A DNA stretch of 64,000 nucleotides from Whalleya microplaca (taxonomy: Eukaryota > Ascomycota > Sordariomycetes > Xylariales > Xylariaceae): the NCBI GenBank assembly GCA_022497155.1, contig MU385727.1, positions 434,001 to 498,000 on the forward strand, in the 5' to 3' direction. The position numbers were made by a program, and so were the translations under genes. This document shows, piece by piece, positions 33,380 through 43,623 of this stretch (position 1 is the first letter of the stretch; each line of letters starts with the position of its first letter). The notes under the pieces are model-generated. The model was given only the letters and a program-made list of their open reading frames with translations. It did not search any database and was not told where the DNA came from.

Positions 33380-34952
33380 CTAGATCCTTGGAGATAGACC
33401 GATAGACTTGTTTCCATAGTCAAAGGTGGCGTAGTATCCGTAGAGGAAACTCTGCCCTAGAATACAGCCATGGGTATTCCCTGTAGACGTGAGCCGCATG
33501 TGCCGCCACCGAGGTGAAACACGCTGTAATTGCCCGAAACTGGAAATTTAACTCCTCCGGTCGTAGGTACAAAGTCGGGCACAGCGGAACTGCAAGGGAA
33601 TTGCCATTTCTGGCCGTCGCTGGTCGTTGCACCCTTGACCTGGCTCCAGTCAAAGTTATAATCCACTCCACGCTAATCCACGCGTGGGCCACTTTATAGG
33701 AGCCACTCCACTCCATTCCACTCCATCTAGCCTTGCTGCTAACTAATCCACGTCCACTTAAAGCTCTCGTAGGTAGAAATGGGTGGGTGGGTAGACTAAC
33801 TGTAGAGTAGGAGGTCTGCTGTTAGTAATTTCTAGTAAAATTGCTAGCTTTCCTAACAGGTAACGTATGCTTTATAGCTATAGCTAATACGCCTTAAGTA
33901 GCTAGTATATTGTGGCTAGTATACGCCCTCTCCTGTAGCTAGTATACGCCGTATATTTATAGCTAATTCACGTCCACTTTATAGCCACCCACTCTATATA
34001 ACCTCTTAATAAATCCATTTAGTCCACTCCATATAACTTTATCGTAAATTAAAGTCCACCTATTCCACATGTGTGGCTGGTGGAATGGGTGGAGTGGATT
34101 ACAACCCTGGCTCCAGTAGGCTTTGGCGACGGAAAGCGGAACAAGGACGTCAGTTGTACCGGTATCCAGGTTGCAGTTGACGGACGTGTCGCCGGATGGA
34201 ACACCAAAGCTAGTCACTTTCAGGTACCATGAACTAGTAGACACGTCAGCGGCGTTATAGATAGGCGTGCCTTTCTCATGGCTTGCATCCTGATAGCCAA
34301 AGTTGTATGTGCTTGTGGCTCCCGAGACCATGTTCACTGCGAACAAGGGCTGCTTGAGCAATGGCATGGTGTTACTTAGCCACGTAGGGGCATTGACGGA
34401 GCCAAACTGAGTAGGATGAGGACCAAGCCCCAGTATCCCGTCATAGTTGTTATAACCACTCGCCCAGGAGCTTGCCACACCGTATGCCTGGTTACTAATT
34501 GTCATTCCTCCAACTACAACAGTTCCGCTAGTCACATTTCCAGAAACAGTCCCACTACCGTAAGTGATACTGAAAGCTGGACCAACCGCAGCTGGGCTCC
34601 TTTTAATCCATCTATTGTCTGGGTTAAAAGGAACTTCATTGTAATAGGATTGCAAGCATAGTTGAACTTACAAGCCATTGGATCCAGTATCATACAAGAC
34701 CGAGTACGTCCTCCCGTCAACCTGGATAGGACCAAAGTATTCACCCATCGTTGGTGTAGCTGCAACAGACGCTGTAAGAGTACCTGTAGCACGCTTTACA
34801 ATCTGGTCCGGTTGAAAAATCCCGTCTTTAGCAGAAGGCGCAGCCAGGACAAACTGTGAGATGGGTGCTAGAATAGCGATAGCTAGAGTTGAGAACAACA
34901 TTCTGAATGAATTATGACGAAGTTCTGATCGTAGGCGATATGGTAGAAACAA
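33380..34952 (-). pseudogene. Polyporopepsin-type aspartic protease, disrupted by a transposon and a frameshift
   Basis: Exon 1 is the complement of 34672-34952 and exon 2 begins at 34611 (60-bp intron, GTAAGT donor, ATAG acceptor), giving an intact first catalytic motif DTGSNGLW across the junction. A signal peptide (MLFSTLAIAILAPISQFVLA, counted from the in-frame Met at residue 18) and a propeptide ending 'KR' precede the mature part. Further motifs: 'FSITYGSGTVSG', 'YDGILGLGP', and the second catalytic site 'NLDTGTTDVLVP'. Right after 'KAYWS' the frame runs into a 459-bp MITE (33651-34109); beyond it the protein resumes at 'QVKGATTSDGQKW'. A second lesion, loss of one base near 33463, shifts the frame just before 'GQSFLYGYYATFDYGNKSIG', the conserved C-terminal strand. 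The family comprises secreted acid proteases. No functional product is expected, unless only the first lobe is expressed. Confidence 0.85.
33651..34109. mobile_element. hAT-type MITE, 459 bp, inserted in the aspartic protease gene
   Basis: The ends are inverted repeats: CAAAGTTATAATCCACTCCA at the left and CAGGGTTGTAATCCACTCCA read inward from the right. They are flanked by a perfect 8-bp direct duplication GCTCCAGT (33643-33650 and 34110-34117). An 8-bp target duplication and CARNG-type termini are the hallmarks of the hAT superfamily. The interior is non-coding and AT-rich, with many CCACTCCA and TAGCTA words; no transposase is present, so it is non-autonomous. Confidence 0.9.
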
Positions 34953-36947
34953 AGGTAAAAGGTGTGGACCGTTTGCTGTTTTATTTGAAATAAAGTGGCA
35001 TTCAAGGTATATTTATAACTAGCAACAACTCGAACTTTGAGTTTCGAAGCGCGGCCTGTCTAACGTTCTGATATGTTTTGGGTTCTCTACGTGCTTCTTG
35101 GAGTGCTGTCGCCGGTCCAGCCAGAGGAAATTATTCGGTCAGATAGATTTCAGCTTGCTCTTGTTAAACTAAATCGACACTATGGCGCTGAGTTAAATAA
35201 AACATTGGATGATAAGAGTCGATGTCTCGGGAAGTTTAGTATACCTTGAAGGGCACAATGCTAGCTTCAAGCCGTAAGACCGCCCAAGGCGTCTGTACTA
35301 GCTGGCCTCAAGATCGGGAACATACCGCAAAATATTCATAGGGTAACAATAGAACAGCATTTGATAGGTGAGTTCATCCTCAAGTAAGACTATATCAGAC
35401 CAAAAATAGCAGATTTGTCGAGTCACTAGATGGAACTTTCTGTTGAATTGAAGATCAAGGACCGGTACAGTACAAGGAACATAGTAGCATTGTGTATATG
35501 TAAAAGGCCATCTGCCACTCTAAAATATGAACCTCAAGTTAATTAAGACTCATTAACCAGTTATATCAACACCCTTTTTATATTAGATACAATTGATAAT
35601 TGTTAGAAGGTGCGATTCGGTTTAGTGATGTTACCTTGCAGCTTTATATTTATAGGGTGAACATCAGTGTCTATGACATAGTTCATATAACATCTAATTC
35701 TGAATCTGAGTGTCTGCCACTGGGCCTTTGGCTCCATTGGTGTAGAACAGTCATTTGATAATATCTCGTATTTCAACCTATGAATGTTCTAAGTATACAT
35801 CACTAGCCCTTTTCTTAATTGTGAATGTTCGCCATAGATTACATTTAGTTCAGCCTCTAATTACCAAACCACTCTTATCTCATTTTAAATCCGTGGATGG
35901 TAAATATCTTGTGTATAGTATGCAAGGAAAGGTTACATGCAACGTGGACGAAGCAAGATAATAAGACATTGGGCGCTTGGCTTAAAAGATATAAAGATTG
36001 TATATATGTTTCACCGAGACAGGATCTAGTACCCGGTGATGCAACGCAATCAGCAGAGAAAACATAGAATCGGCGCTCTAGAATGACACTTAATGAACCG
36101 AACATATGCAGTCTGTGTGGAGAACTGTCTCGGGGGCCTCGCTTTCATGGCATATGTGAGGATAAAAGAAACATTATGCATTAGTTCCACGTGGCTAACT
36201 TAACGAACCTGAAATATCCAACTACCAGAGAGGCGTGATAAGCACGGGGACATAGCTCTACGCCACACGCAGATGGTTCAGCCAACAAGAGTGGATTCTT
36301 TACGCCCTGCACCGGGGATGCCGCAAGAGAAGATACGGGAATGATTGTGCTGAGCCTGCTGCCTCATAGGATCTGTATATAATATACGTGAAAGAGGTTG
36401 AAATACCTCTGACATCCTCCTCTTTCATGGGTGCAGCTATGTACTCCAACATGACGTTTTAAGTAGACAATACATTTCGAAAGAATTATTAGGGGAGTTT
36501 AATATACGTGGGATCGTCCCTAGCCTTGCGGAAGACTGGTAATATTTATTCTTAAACTGATTTACCGGAGCTTTTCCTCCGTTCTATAAAAGCAGGCAGA
36601 GCGCTAGGATACCGCTTTTTAGGTAATAAATTACCATACCTCGTACTATCCCTTTGTCCTTTCAAGTAGTTTAAAGGCACGATGATAATATATTTACCTC
36701 TTAGGTTTTCCAGCTTATTATACATCAGACTTTCGAAGGTGAATCATCTTAGGTGATATATGGAATGGAGTATCTCGTAATCTAATTTAATATCGACATT
36801 AAAGATATCTAAAGATACGGAGAAATCGTACCGAGAGCTTAAAACAGCGTGATATCGCTAAATCAAGGCTTTTGTAACCTCGTGTCACGATATCTATATC
36901 TATGCTTTCCAAAAGATAGGTTAGCTGAAGTTATCGCATGCTACAGG

Positions 36948-37100
36948 CAAGGTTGTAATCCACTCCACATGAGGTTCTCGTGGAGTGGAAACAGGGCTGG
37001 CACGTTGCATAATACAGTACGTGTATGCGTGCACGGTACGTATAATAGTGATCTTTTGTTTACGAGAGGCTCTCGTGGAGTGGAGTGGATTATAACCTTG
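36948..37100. mobile_element. hAT-type MITE, 153 bp, second copy of the family
   Basis: Termini CAAGGTTGTAATCCACTCCA and, read inward from the other end, CAAGGTTATAATCCACTCCA, flanked by a perfect 8-bp duplication GCTACAGG (36940-36947 and 37101-37108). The TIR is the same as that of the 459-bp element at 33651, but the interior differs and is shorter, so the two are different derivatives mobilised by one transposase. Confidence 0.92.
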
Positions 37101-38324
37101 GCTACAGGACATAGAAAGTAGCACATGAGATTAAGAAGCATGGCAAGCACACCATCTTATAATTCTTCACTCACATGAGGATCGTCTTGTACTTCCTCAA
37201 AGAAGGCAATACTCTAATAGCTAGACTGCCAACGTCATACGTCATAAAAGTTATTTGCTCCTCATCGGGTTATTTAAGCATAACATATGCACTCTCTCTT
37301 TAGATTTCTATCTTAACAATCAGAGTACATTCTTTTACAATTACTTTATTTTCTCCAATAAAAAGTCTCCGAGCGTATCCATGATGAGGCAACTGAAATA
37401 CCCCAGAGGCTGAAGTAGATCGTGTCGCTCCCGTAAAGTACTTGATACATGCCGCTTGTTTAGGTTTAGCCGCCAGGAACGCATTCTACTTAATCACTTG
37501 GGATTTACAACACCCGGTCTTATTGGCATCTCACTTGTGGTCATAGACGCAGGTTATGAGTGTCATTATAGTTATCATTGGTAAAATGTCATCTAAAGTC
37601 TTCCGGGGAGGGCGGAGAGGGGGTGGTCCTAGACTAGGTGGTACAATGTAGATAGCCACAGGGTGTGGGGCGTATACCAGCCACCTGGATTACTAAGCCA
37701 CCCCTATAATCCGACATCACCTGTATTACCTAATACGGCAGAAGGGGACCAGAGGAATGACAGCGATGCTATATTGTGTACAACTTCAATGGGACATTTT
37801 TGCAGCGACAAATAAATCAATATAATGGTGCGCTAGACCACCCCCGTGCAAAAAGTGTACGAAGATATCAAGATCAATGCTTCACACCTTATGCTAGCTT
37901 ACATGGTCCAGGTAATCTGGCCAGGTCATTAGCACATCACAATTAGTAAAGGAACGTATGTATTATGAGGTACAACTTTTAGAGACCTTATTTCCATCAA
38001 AGGTTAAGGTACTGACTTCTTTTCTTCAATACTATACTCATAGGGTTTCACAGCCTAGTCACTCATTGATATCATGCCTCGTACTACATGACATCGAAAG
38101 CATGCGATGACCTGTTGAAATAAATGAGTCACTCAGATATGATATATGCTGATGTCTGGGTGAAGTGAAAATGACTTCCGGACCTTCCATAATTCAAAAT
38201 CAACATTAGTGCTGTCGTTAGTACATAGGTACATCTGTATAGGTCCTACCATATTGAGCTTTTGAATCACTGGTACTTCCCATTTCGATGGAATATTCAC
38301 CCGGAAGCAATCACTCGGCACCAT

Positions 38325-38431
38325 TCACCCAGTAATAGTCACCCAGCAATCATCACCCAGCAATCATCATCCAGCAGTAATCACCTAGCAGTAATCACCC
38401 AGCAGTAATCACCCAGCAATAATCACCCAGT
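38325..38431. repeat. Minisatellite of CACCCAGCA(GTA)AT-type units
   Basis: About eight degenerate 11-13 bp units of the form ATCACCCAGCAGTA, immediately upstream of a pyrimidine-rich leader-like tract (38450-38585). Confidence 0.85.
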
Positions 38432-38589
38432 TTGTGCATCCATAAATACTGCACTCCCCCCTGCTACCAATTCCATCATTCTCCCTTCCACCTCCAACTC
38501 TTCAACCGCCAACCTTGAACCTGCCAATCTTCAACCTGCCAACCTTCAACTTACCGGCCTTCGACCTTTCGACCTTTTGCTCCTCAACA

Positions 38590-38916
38590 ATGGGATCCCC
38601 ATCATCAGCATCATTCAAGTAAGTTTCGAATCCTTTTCTCAAATTAATTTTTCTTCTGCATGATTTTCCTGCCATGTGTCCCCTGCCTCAATGCACTGTC
38701 CTCTTGTCCTATCCTCCCCAGCCAGAGCAGCACCTTGCCAAAGACTTACCACACATTCCATCATTCTCTGCCGATCAGTTATCCTCTCTTCTATCTAACC
38801 CAAGATACAGCTATGGTTTCGCCTGGAACGTTAAATATACTACGCCAATATCGACTGGATGCGCCTTCGGAGTAATATTTGGCGGATTTCTTGGGGGATA
38901 CGACAATGATATCCAG
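38590..38916 (+). CDS. Possible 5' exons of an unidentified gene (low confidence)
   Basis: An ATG at 38590 after a long C/T-rich leader opens MGSPSSASF and reaches a perfect donor (GTAAGT at 38619). A good acceptor (CCTCCCCAG) ends at 38721, and the following stretch, up to a GTAAGC donor at 38917, can read 'EQHLAKDLPHIPSFSADQL' ... 'GCAFGVIFGGFLGGYDNDIQ', which looks like protein with a Gly-rich membrane segment. However, the exon 1 phase does not match that frame; the matching frame stops at 38875. So either a start or splice site is missed, or the gene is broken. No downstream exon could be found in the repetitive sequence that follows. Family not recognised. Confidence 0.3.
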
Positions 38917-38929
38917 GTAAGCCAACTAT

Positions 38930-41900
38930 CCTCCCATTCTTCCTAAGCTGCCTTACCTTTAATCCCTTTCAAGATTAACCCAGCTTGCTTAAAAAAAATC
39001 CCATCACAGCATAATAGCCCGCCTTTCATTCTGATTTCACCTCTACTTCACCGCATGTTGCACTGATTACCTCAAGTGGCAAGACCACCTTCCACCAATC
39101 TACCTTCACTAACCCTTTACCATCCACCTACCTCCACTTACCTCAACCTACCTACCTACTTCTACCAACATGAATTCACCAACCTACTTTCACTTTGCTC
39201 CAGACATAGCTAGTTAGTCCATAATATTTCCCCTGCATCCACATACCTTCTCCAAACCTTTTCCATCCACCTACCTCCACCTACTTGCCTACTTACCTAT
39301 TTACCTACCTACCTACCTGCTAGTCTCACTCAACCGACCTAACTCTACCAACCTCCTTTCACATCTCTCTAAGCCCAGTTAATCAAGTCGTACCATTTCC
39401 AGTTCATTAACCTACCTTCACACCTCTTAAGAGTCTACAACTTTTTCCTTGCCTCTTTTCCTTCTTATTTTCCTCTTCCATTATCCCTTCAATTGTTTCC
39501 GTGGCTCTTGCAACTTCCACTTCGAACTCCTTCTTACTTATATATTCTAGTTGCTGTTTTGGCCACCTCAGCATCCAGGACTTCACCATCCAGGAGGAAC
39601 TTAGACGACGATACCCCCGACGACGTCCCCGATGGCAACTCCGACGGCACCCTCGACGGCACTTCCCGACGACACTACCCGATCACGCTTCTCGACGGCA
39701 CCCCGACGACAACCCGCGTAACACGAGTCGATGTCAAGTGCCCTTTTAATTCTTGGGTGCAACTTCACCTCGATTTCACTTCGACATTGGCCAGTTTTCA
39801 TTGGCTGGACCACTATGCATTCGATACGATACCGACGAATTTTGCGAGTTCCGATTTCGACCCCTACTAATCTCGAGTCCAGAGGTCATGCCATCTGACC
39901 TTTGAGACTCACTCCATTTCATTCCTGATAATTTTTATTATTATTCTTTTTGCTTTTTTGCTTCTTGTTATTGCTTTCACTTCACTTAGTCATTCGCAAC
40001 TACCACAAAGAGTCAAACATACCTCGGGGTCAGCGTGGCTCGGCGGCAACGTGGGGACCCGCATCCCAGTCCCTGGACCCCATCTTCGTGGTGAGAACCG
40101 CAGAGGTGGGAGATAAACTCAAGTGTTCCCTTGCTTGCCCAGAATTCAGCTGCAGTTCCTAGGCGCTGTATGTGTGAGACTACCAGAGTATTTCATCGTG
40201 CCTGGCCTTTAGGGGAAGTATCCCTGAGTATATACTTGACGTCGGTTCACCCCTTCTGTCTACCTTATACGGGTCCAGGTGCGATGGCCGCCTTTGCGTG
40301 ACCATAGGAGTGTCAGAAACCCCAAATACCTCCGACGAATTCGGATGTGGTCTTGAGCACGCTCCACCGCGGAAGTACGTGAGGTCACTCGGGAGGTTGG
40401 TTGGCTTCGCTACTTCATAAGAAGCGCTGTTCTGGTCCCGCTTGTGTGGCATGACCTTTCGATGTTCTGGGGTGGACAGAAATCGGTCAACACAAGTTGC
40501 AATGGATTCTCGTATCCATGGACCTTAAAAGACACTTATGGGGGACGTGGGACATATACTCTTGGTAGAATCCTTCTCCGGATGAGGGCATTCGGGTCTG
40601 TGGTGAGTCTTCAGTGCGGGATATCACTGACCCTTTACATCTGTATTGGGGGTTTCTAGCTAGGCTCATAATGCCGTGGTGGCCGATTGGCGATGTGGAT
40701 TTTTTATGTTTGATGCTTTTTTTCTCTTTTTGTTCTCCTTTGCTCTTTTTGGCTCCCCTGTCCTCTTTTATTTTCTTGCACTCCATTTTCTTGCTCTGCT
40801 CACTCTATGATGATTCTCGTTTAAATACTGAGAGTGATACTTAGAGCTTGCCTAGCAATCCAACTGTTTCCCTTTTTGATTTTCACATGTTCGCATTGCC
40901 TCTCCCATTCCTAATTCCTTCTCCACCACCTTTGCCTTGTTCCTTATCCCCTATTTGTTGTTTACTTTTCTGATTTCCTTTTGCTGTCTTTATGTTGCTA
41001 CCCTGTTTCTGTCTTCTGCTGTTGCTGCATTCTGCTATTACTGCTTTATGTTATTGCTGTTTTCGTTGCTGTTTTCTGTTATTGTTACTTTCTGCTGCCG
41101 CTGCTTTTCTGCCATTGATGATTTTCTGTTTTTGATTTCTCCCCTGCTGTTAATTCTGCCATCCTAACATTTCGTCTTGTTGTCTTGATCTTCTGGTACT
41201 TTGCTTTTCATCTCTTGGGCTGAACACGTTAACTTCTCGCAGAATATAAGATGCCCTGTCGACTTTCGAGTTGATGGGGCATCAATTAACAAAACACACT
41301 TTTTTTTTCATTGCATGCTCCAGCTTTCTGGGGATGCGAAGAAGAGAACTAATACAGTATCGGCAGCATAGTACATCATCTTCCCAGCGTACGGTTTTAA
41401 ACTACGTTGCAGTCCATGACCGACCGTGTCTCCCGTGATCTTGATCTGAAGATTTATAAGGAGTATTAATGTATCGGCTGATGTAGGGTATGAGAGCCAA
41501 ACGAACAAGACTTTGATTGGCCATAAGTGCTATGTCAGGTGGATGCCACACTCAGTTGTCAATTGGATCCTAGTGCATCATGCCTAGAGTTCATACTCTG
41601 AAGCGACAGACTAGCCTAACCCGAAAGTCGCCCACGTTGTCTGGCAGAGGGTTCCAGGAGAGGCCCTCGGTATCAAACTAATTCCAGAATATAGGTCGAG
41701 GACTTGGTCACGATGTAGCAAAGCATCGAGGGCAGCTTATAAATCGTCTACGTAATTGTACGTATAACCTCGTCTATCTAATCTCGAGTAGTGTTTCTTG
41801 CTCTTTGCCCCAGAAACCATCTTCTGTCACTAGCAATCCACCATATGTCATTCAACGCCCTTCAGAGCACCAAACTTACCTCCATGTAGTACGTCGGAGC

Positions 41901-41959
41901 CACGCTAGCCGGGCAAGAGACAGTGCTCGAAATTCAGCCTATCCTCCAAATAAGTAATA
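38930..41959. other. Pyrimidine-rich, gene-free region
   Basis: About 3 kb in which the plus strand is strongly enriched in C and T: CCTACCTACC words (39060-39400), GACGGCACC-like repeats (39600-39720) and T-rich runs (40690-41170). ORFs of 60-125 codons have low-complexity Leu/Phe/Ser or Asp/Gly composition and no family resemblance. 39900-40650 is of more even composition and could hold unrecognised exons. Confidence 0.5.
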
Positions 41960-42596
41960 TTAACTCGCCTTAGTCTTGCCCTTCCCCGGGGCTGCTGCGA
42001 ATTTCCCGCCCCATTTTTCCTCCTGCTTAAACATCGCCAAGCATTCCAGCGCCGAGGGCGCCCCCTGCTCAGGATCCGCACCACCTTCCAGCAACGCCTA
42101 CAGATCGCGCCGTTAGTACTCAAGCCACTTTTCCCCGTGGCAGAGACAAAAGGCTGGGCTCACTTCGACCACCGAATCCTCCATCTTGAAGACGGCGCCA
42201 GCGAGAGGACTCTGACCCCTGTCGTTTATCCGATTCGGGTCGGCCCCGTGCCGGAGCAGCAGTTTGACGAGGTCCGCGTGCCCGTGGTAGGCCGCGAGCA
42301 TGAGCTGTCGGGAGGAAACAGGCACTTGCAGTTAGCAATCCGAATTCGCCGCACAGGTAGGTGGGTGGGCAACAACGCAACACTCCCAACGGCGCCACCC
42401 AGCACGGAAGATCACACGGGGGGGGCATGCATACCAGAGAGTCGCCCTTCTCGTTGGTCATGTTGGCAGGGAGGCCGGCGGGCAACGCCTGCTCGAAGAC
42501 GTCCAACTGGCCCGCTCGCGCGGCGTTATACATGCGATTAGCGAATTCGATGGCTTCGGGCGGGAGGGTTGGAGGGGCTGGCGTGTCGCTTGCCAT
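41960..42596 (-). CDS. Small ankyrin-repeat protein (YGL242C-like)
   Basis: Three exons, complement of 42435-42596, 42164-42304 and 41960-42097, all joined in phase 0; 146 aa. Donors are GTATGC and GTGAGC, acceptors CCGACAG and CTGTAG. The N-terminus (PPEAIEFANRMYNAARAGQLDVFEQAL) and 'NEKGDSLLMLAAYHGHADLVKLLLRHGADPNRINDRGQSPL' across the first junction make ankyrin repeats; the third exon finishes with 'ALLEGGADPEQGAPSALECLAMF' and a basic tail. Size and pattern match the short fungal ankyrin proteins related to yeast YGL242C. Ankyrin repeats mediate protein contacts; the partner is unknown. Confidence 0.85.
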
Positions 42597-43623
42597 CTTT
42601 GAAGATTGTGCAGGTCGAAGAATGAAGAACTTGATAGAGCTAGACTGGGTTCGTTGGACATTGTCCAGAGTACCTAAAAAGCTTTGCTGACAGATGGTTC
42701 CCGAGATATCACGTGAACGGCGTGGGGTTGGAATCTAAATTGATAGTGGACACGTGAGCCCCCTATTGGGGTAGAGTTTTGAATGGCATGTTGGCTTAGA
42801 TGATATAAACGGTGTGAATTAAGATAAGGATGGATATATGATTGTATTACCTAATCCTCGATTGTCTTTACTAAAGAAACATCTAATGAGGTTGAATAAT
42901 TGTGACATAACATTCCAGCTCATACAAGCTGTGGCTGTAGATGGAAGTGAAGATAAGCTCGATTCCTCTTGGTGCTACCTAGTGATAAGCAGCTTTCGCT
43001 TCGGTAGTTCATCTCATATTTTTCATTTCGATGGTTACAGCAGTGGGTAGTTGAGTATGGAGGGGGTAAAGCAGCCATGGGAATATCGAGGAAGTACCCA
43101 TTACTAGCTAAACCCCAGGAGACCTCCGCATGATCAACATATACACCCGGATTCAGATTCACTGGTGCTGCTGATTTGTCTAATACCTATTGTTCGGTTG
43201 GGAATAACATCTTATTTATCAAACATTAGTCTCAAAGTAGGGTGAAATACTTCGTTTGATGCCGTACAAAAGTTTCCTTTCCGTCTTGGTAATGAGTCCT
43301 CAAAATCGCATGAGAAATGCACAAAGTGCATGATATATTGATACAGACAACAAGGACTTCTTTTGCATGTAGGCTGAGCACTTCCCCTGTCTTTTTGATT
43401 CGTCTCAAGCAGCTGATTGGGTAAGCACGCAACATTGTTAGAAGAGGCAAAACCAGGCGTCTGCCGGATTGCCTCTTTGGCTGAGAGGCTTGGGCACAAA
43501 ACATCCCCGCATCTGTGGTTTCATGGCCAGTCTCTCATACGAAAGCAGCTTTTGCGACCGAGATTGAGCTATCGATCCCCAGTCGTACGATTACTGTGTC
43601 GACAAGCACCGAAGAGAAACAAT
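42597..43623. other. Intergenic, divergent promoters
   Basis: AT-rich spacer between the ankyrin gene and the large hypothetical gene. Short ORFs at 42838-43050 and 43212-43504 overlap each other on both strands and look like chance. Confidence 0.5.

Larger units (their letters stand above)
34953..38589. other. AT-rich gene-free region
   Basis: About 3.6 kb without a believable ORF, containing one MITE and, at its right end, a minisatellite next to a pyrimidine-rich leader. TATTTATA at about 35009-35016 is a candidate TATA box for the aspartic protease remnant. Confidence 0.6.

Noticed and set aside
34612..34671. Apparent nonsense codon (TAA) after DTGSNGL in the aspartic protease
   Set aside because: It lies in a 60-bp intron (GTAAGT...ATAG) whose removal restores the DTGSNGLW motif in phase, so it is not a lesion.
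39493..39870. 125-codon ORF with Asp/Gly/Thr repeats
   Set aside because: Its repetitive part translates GACGGCACC-type simple sequence; no start context or recognisable domain.
40000..40650. Possible LTR retrotransposon fragment
   Set aside because: Checked for TG...CA-bounded direct repeats and for reverse transcriptase or integrase motifs; none seen.
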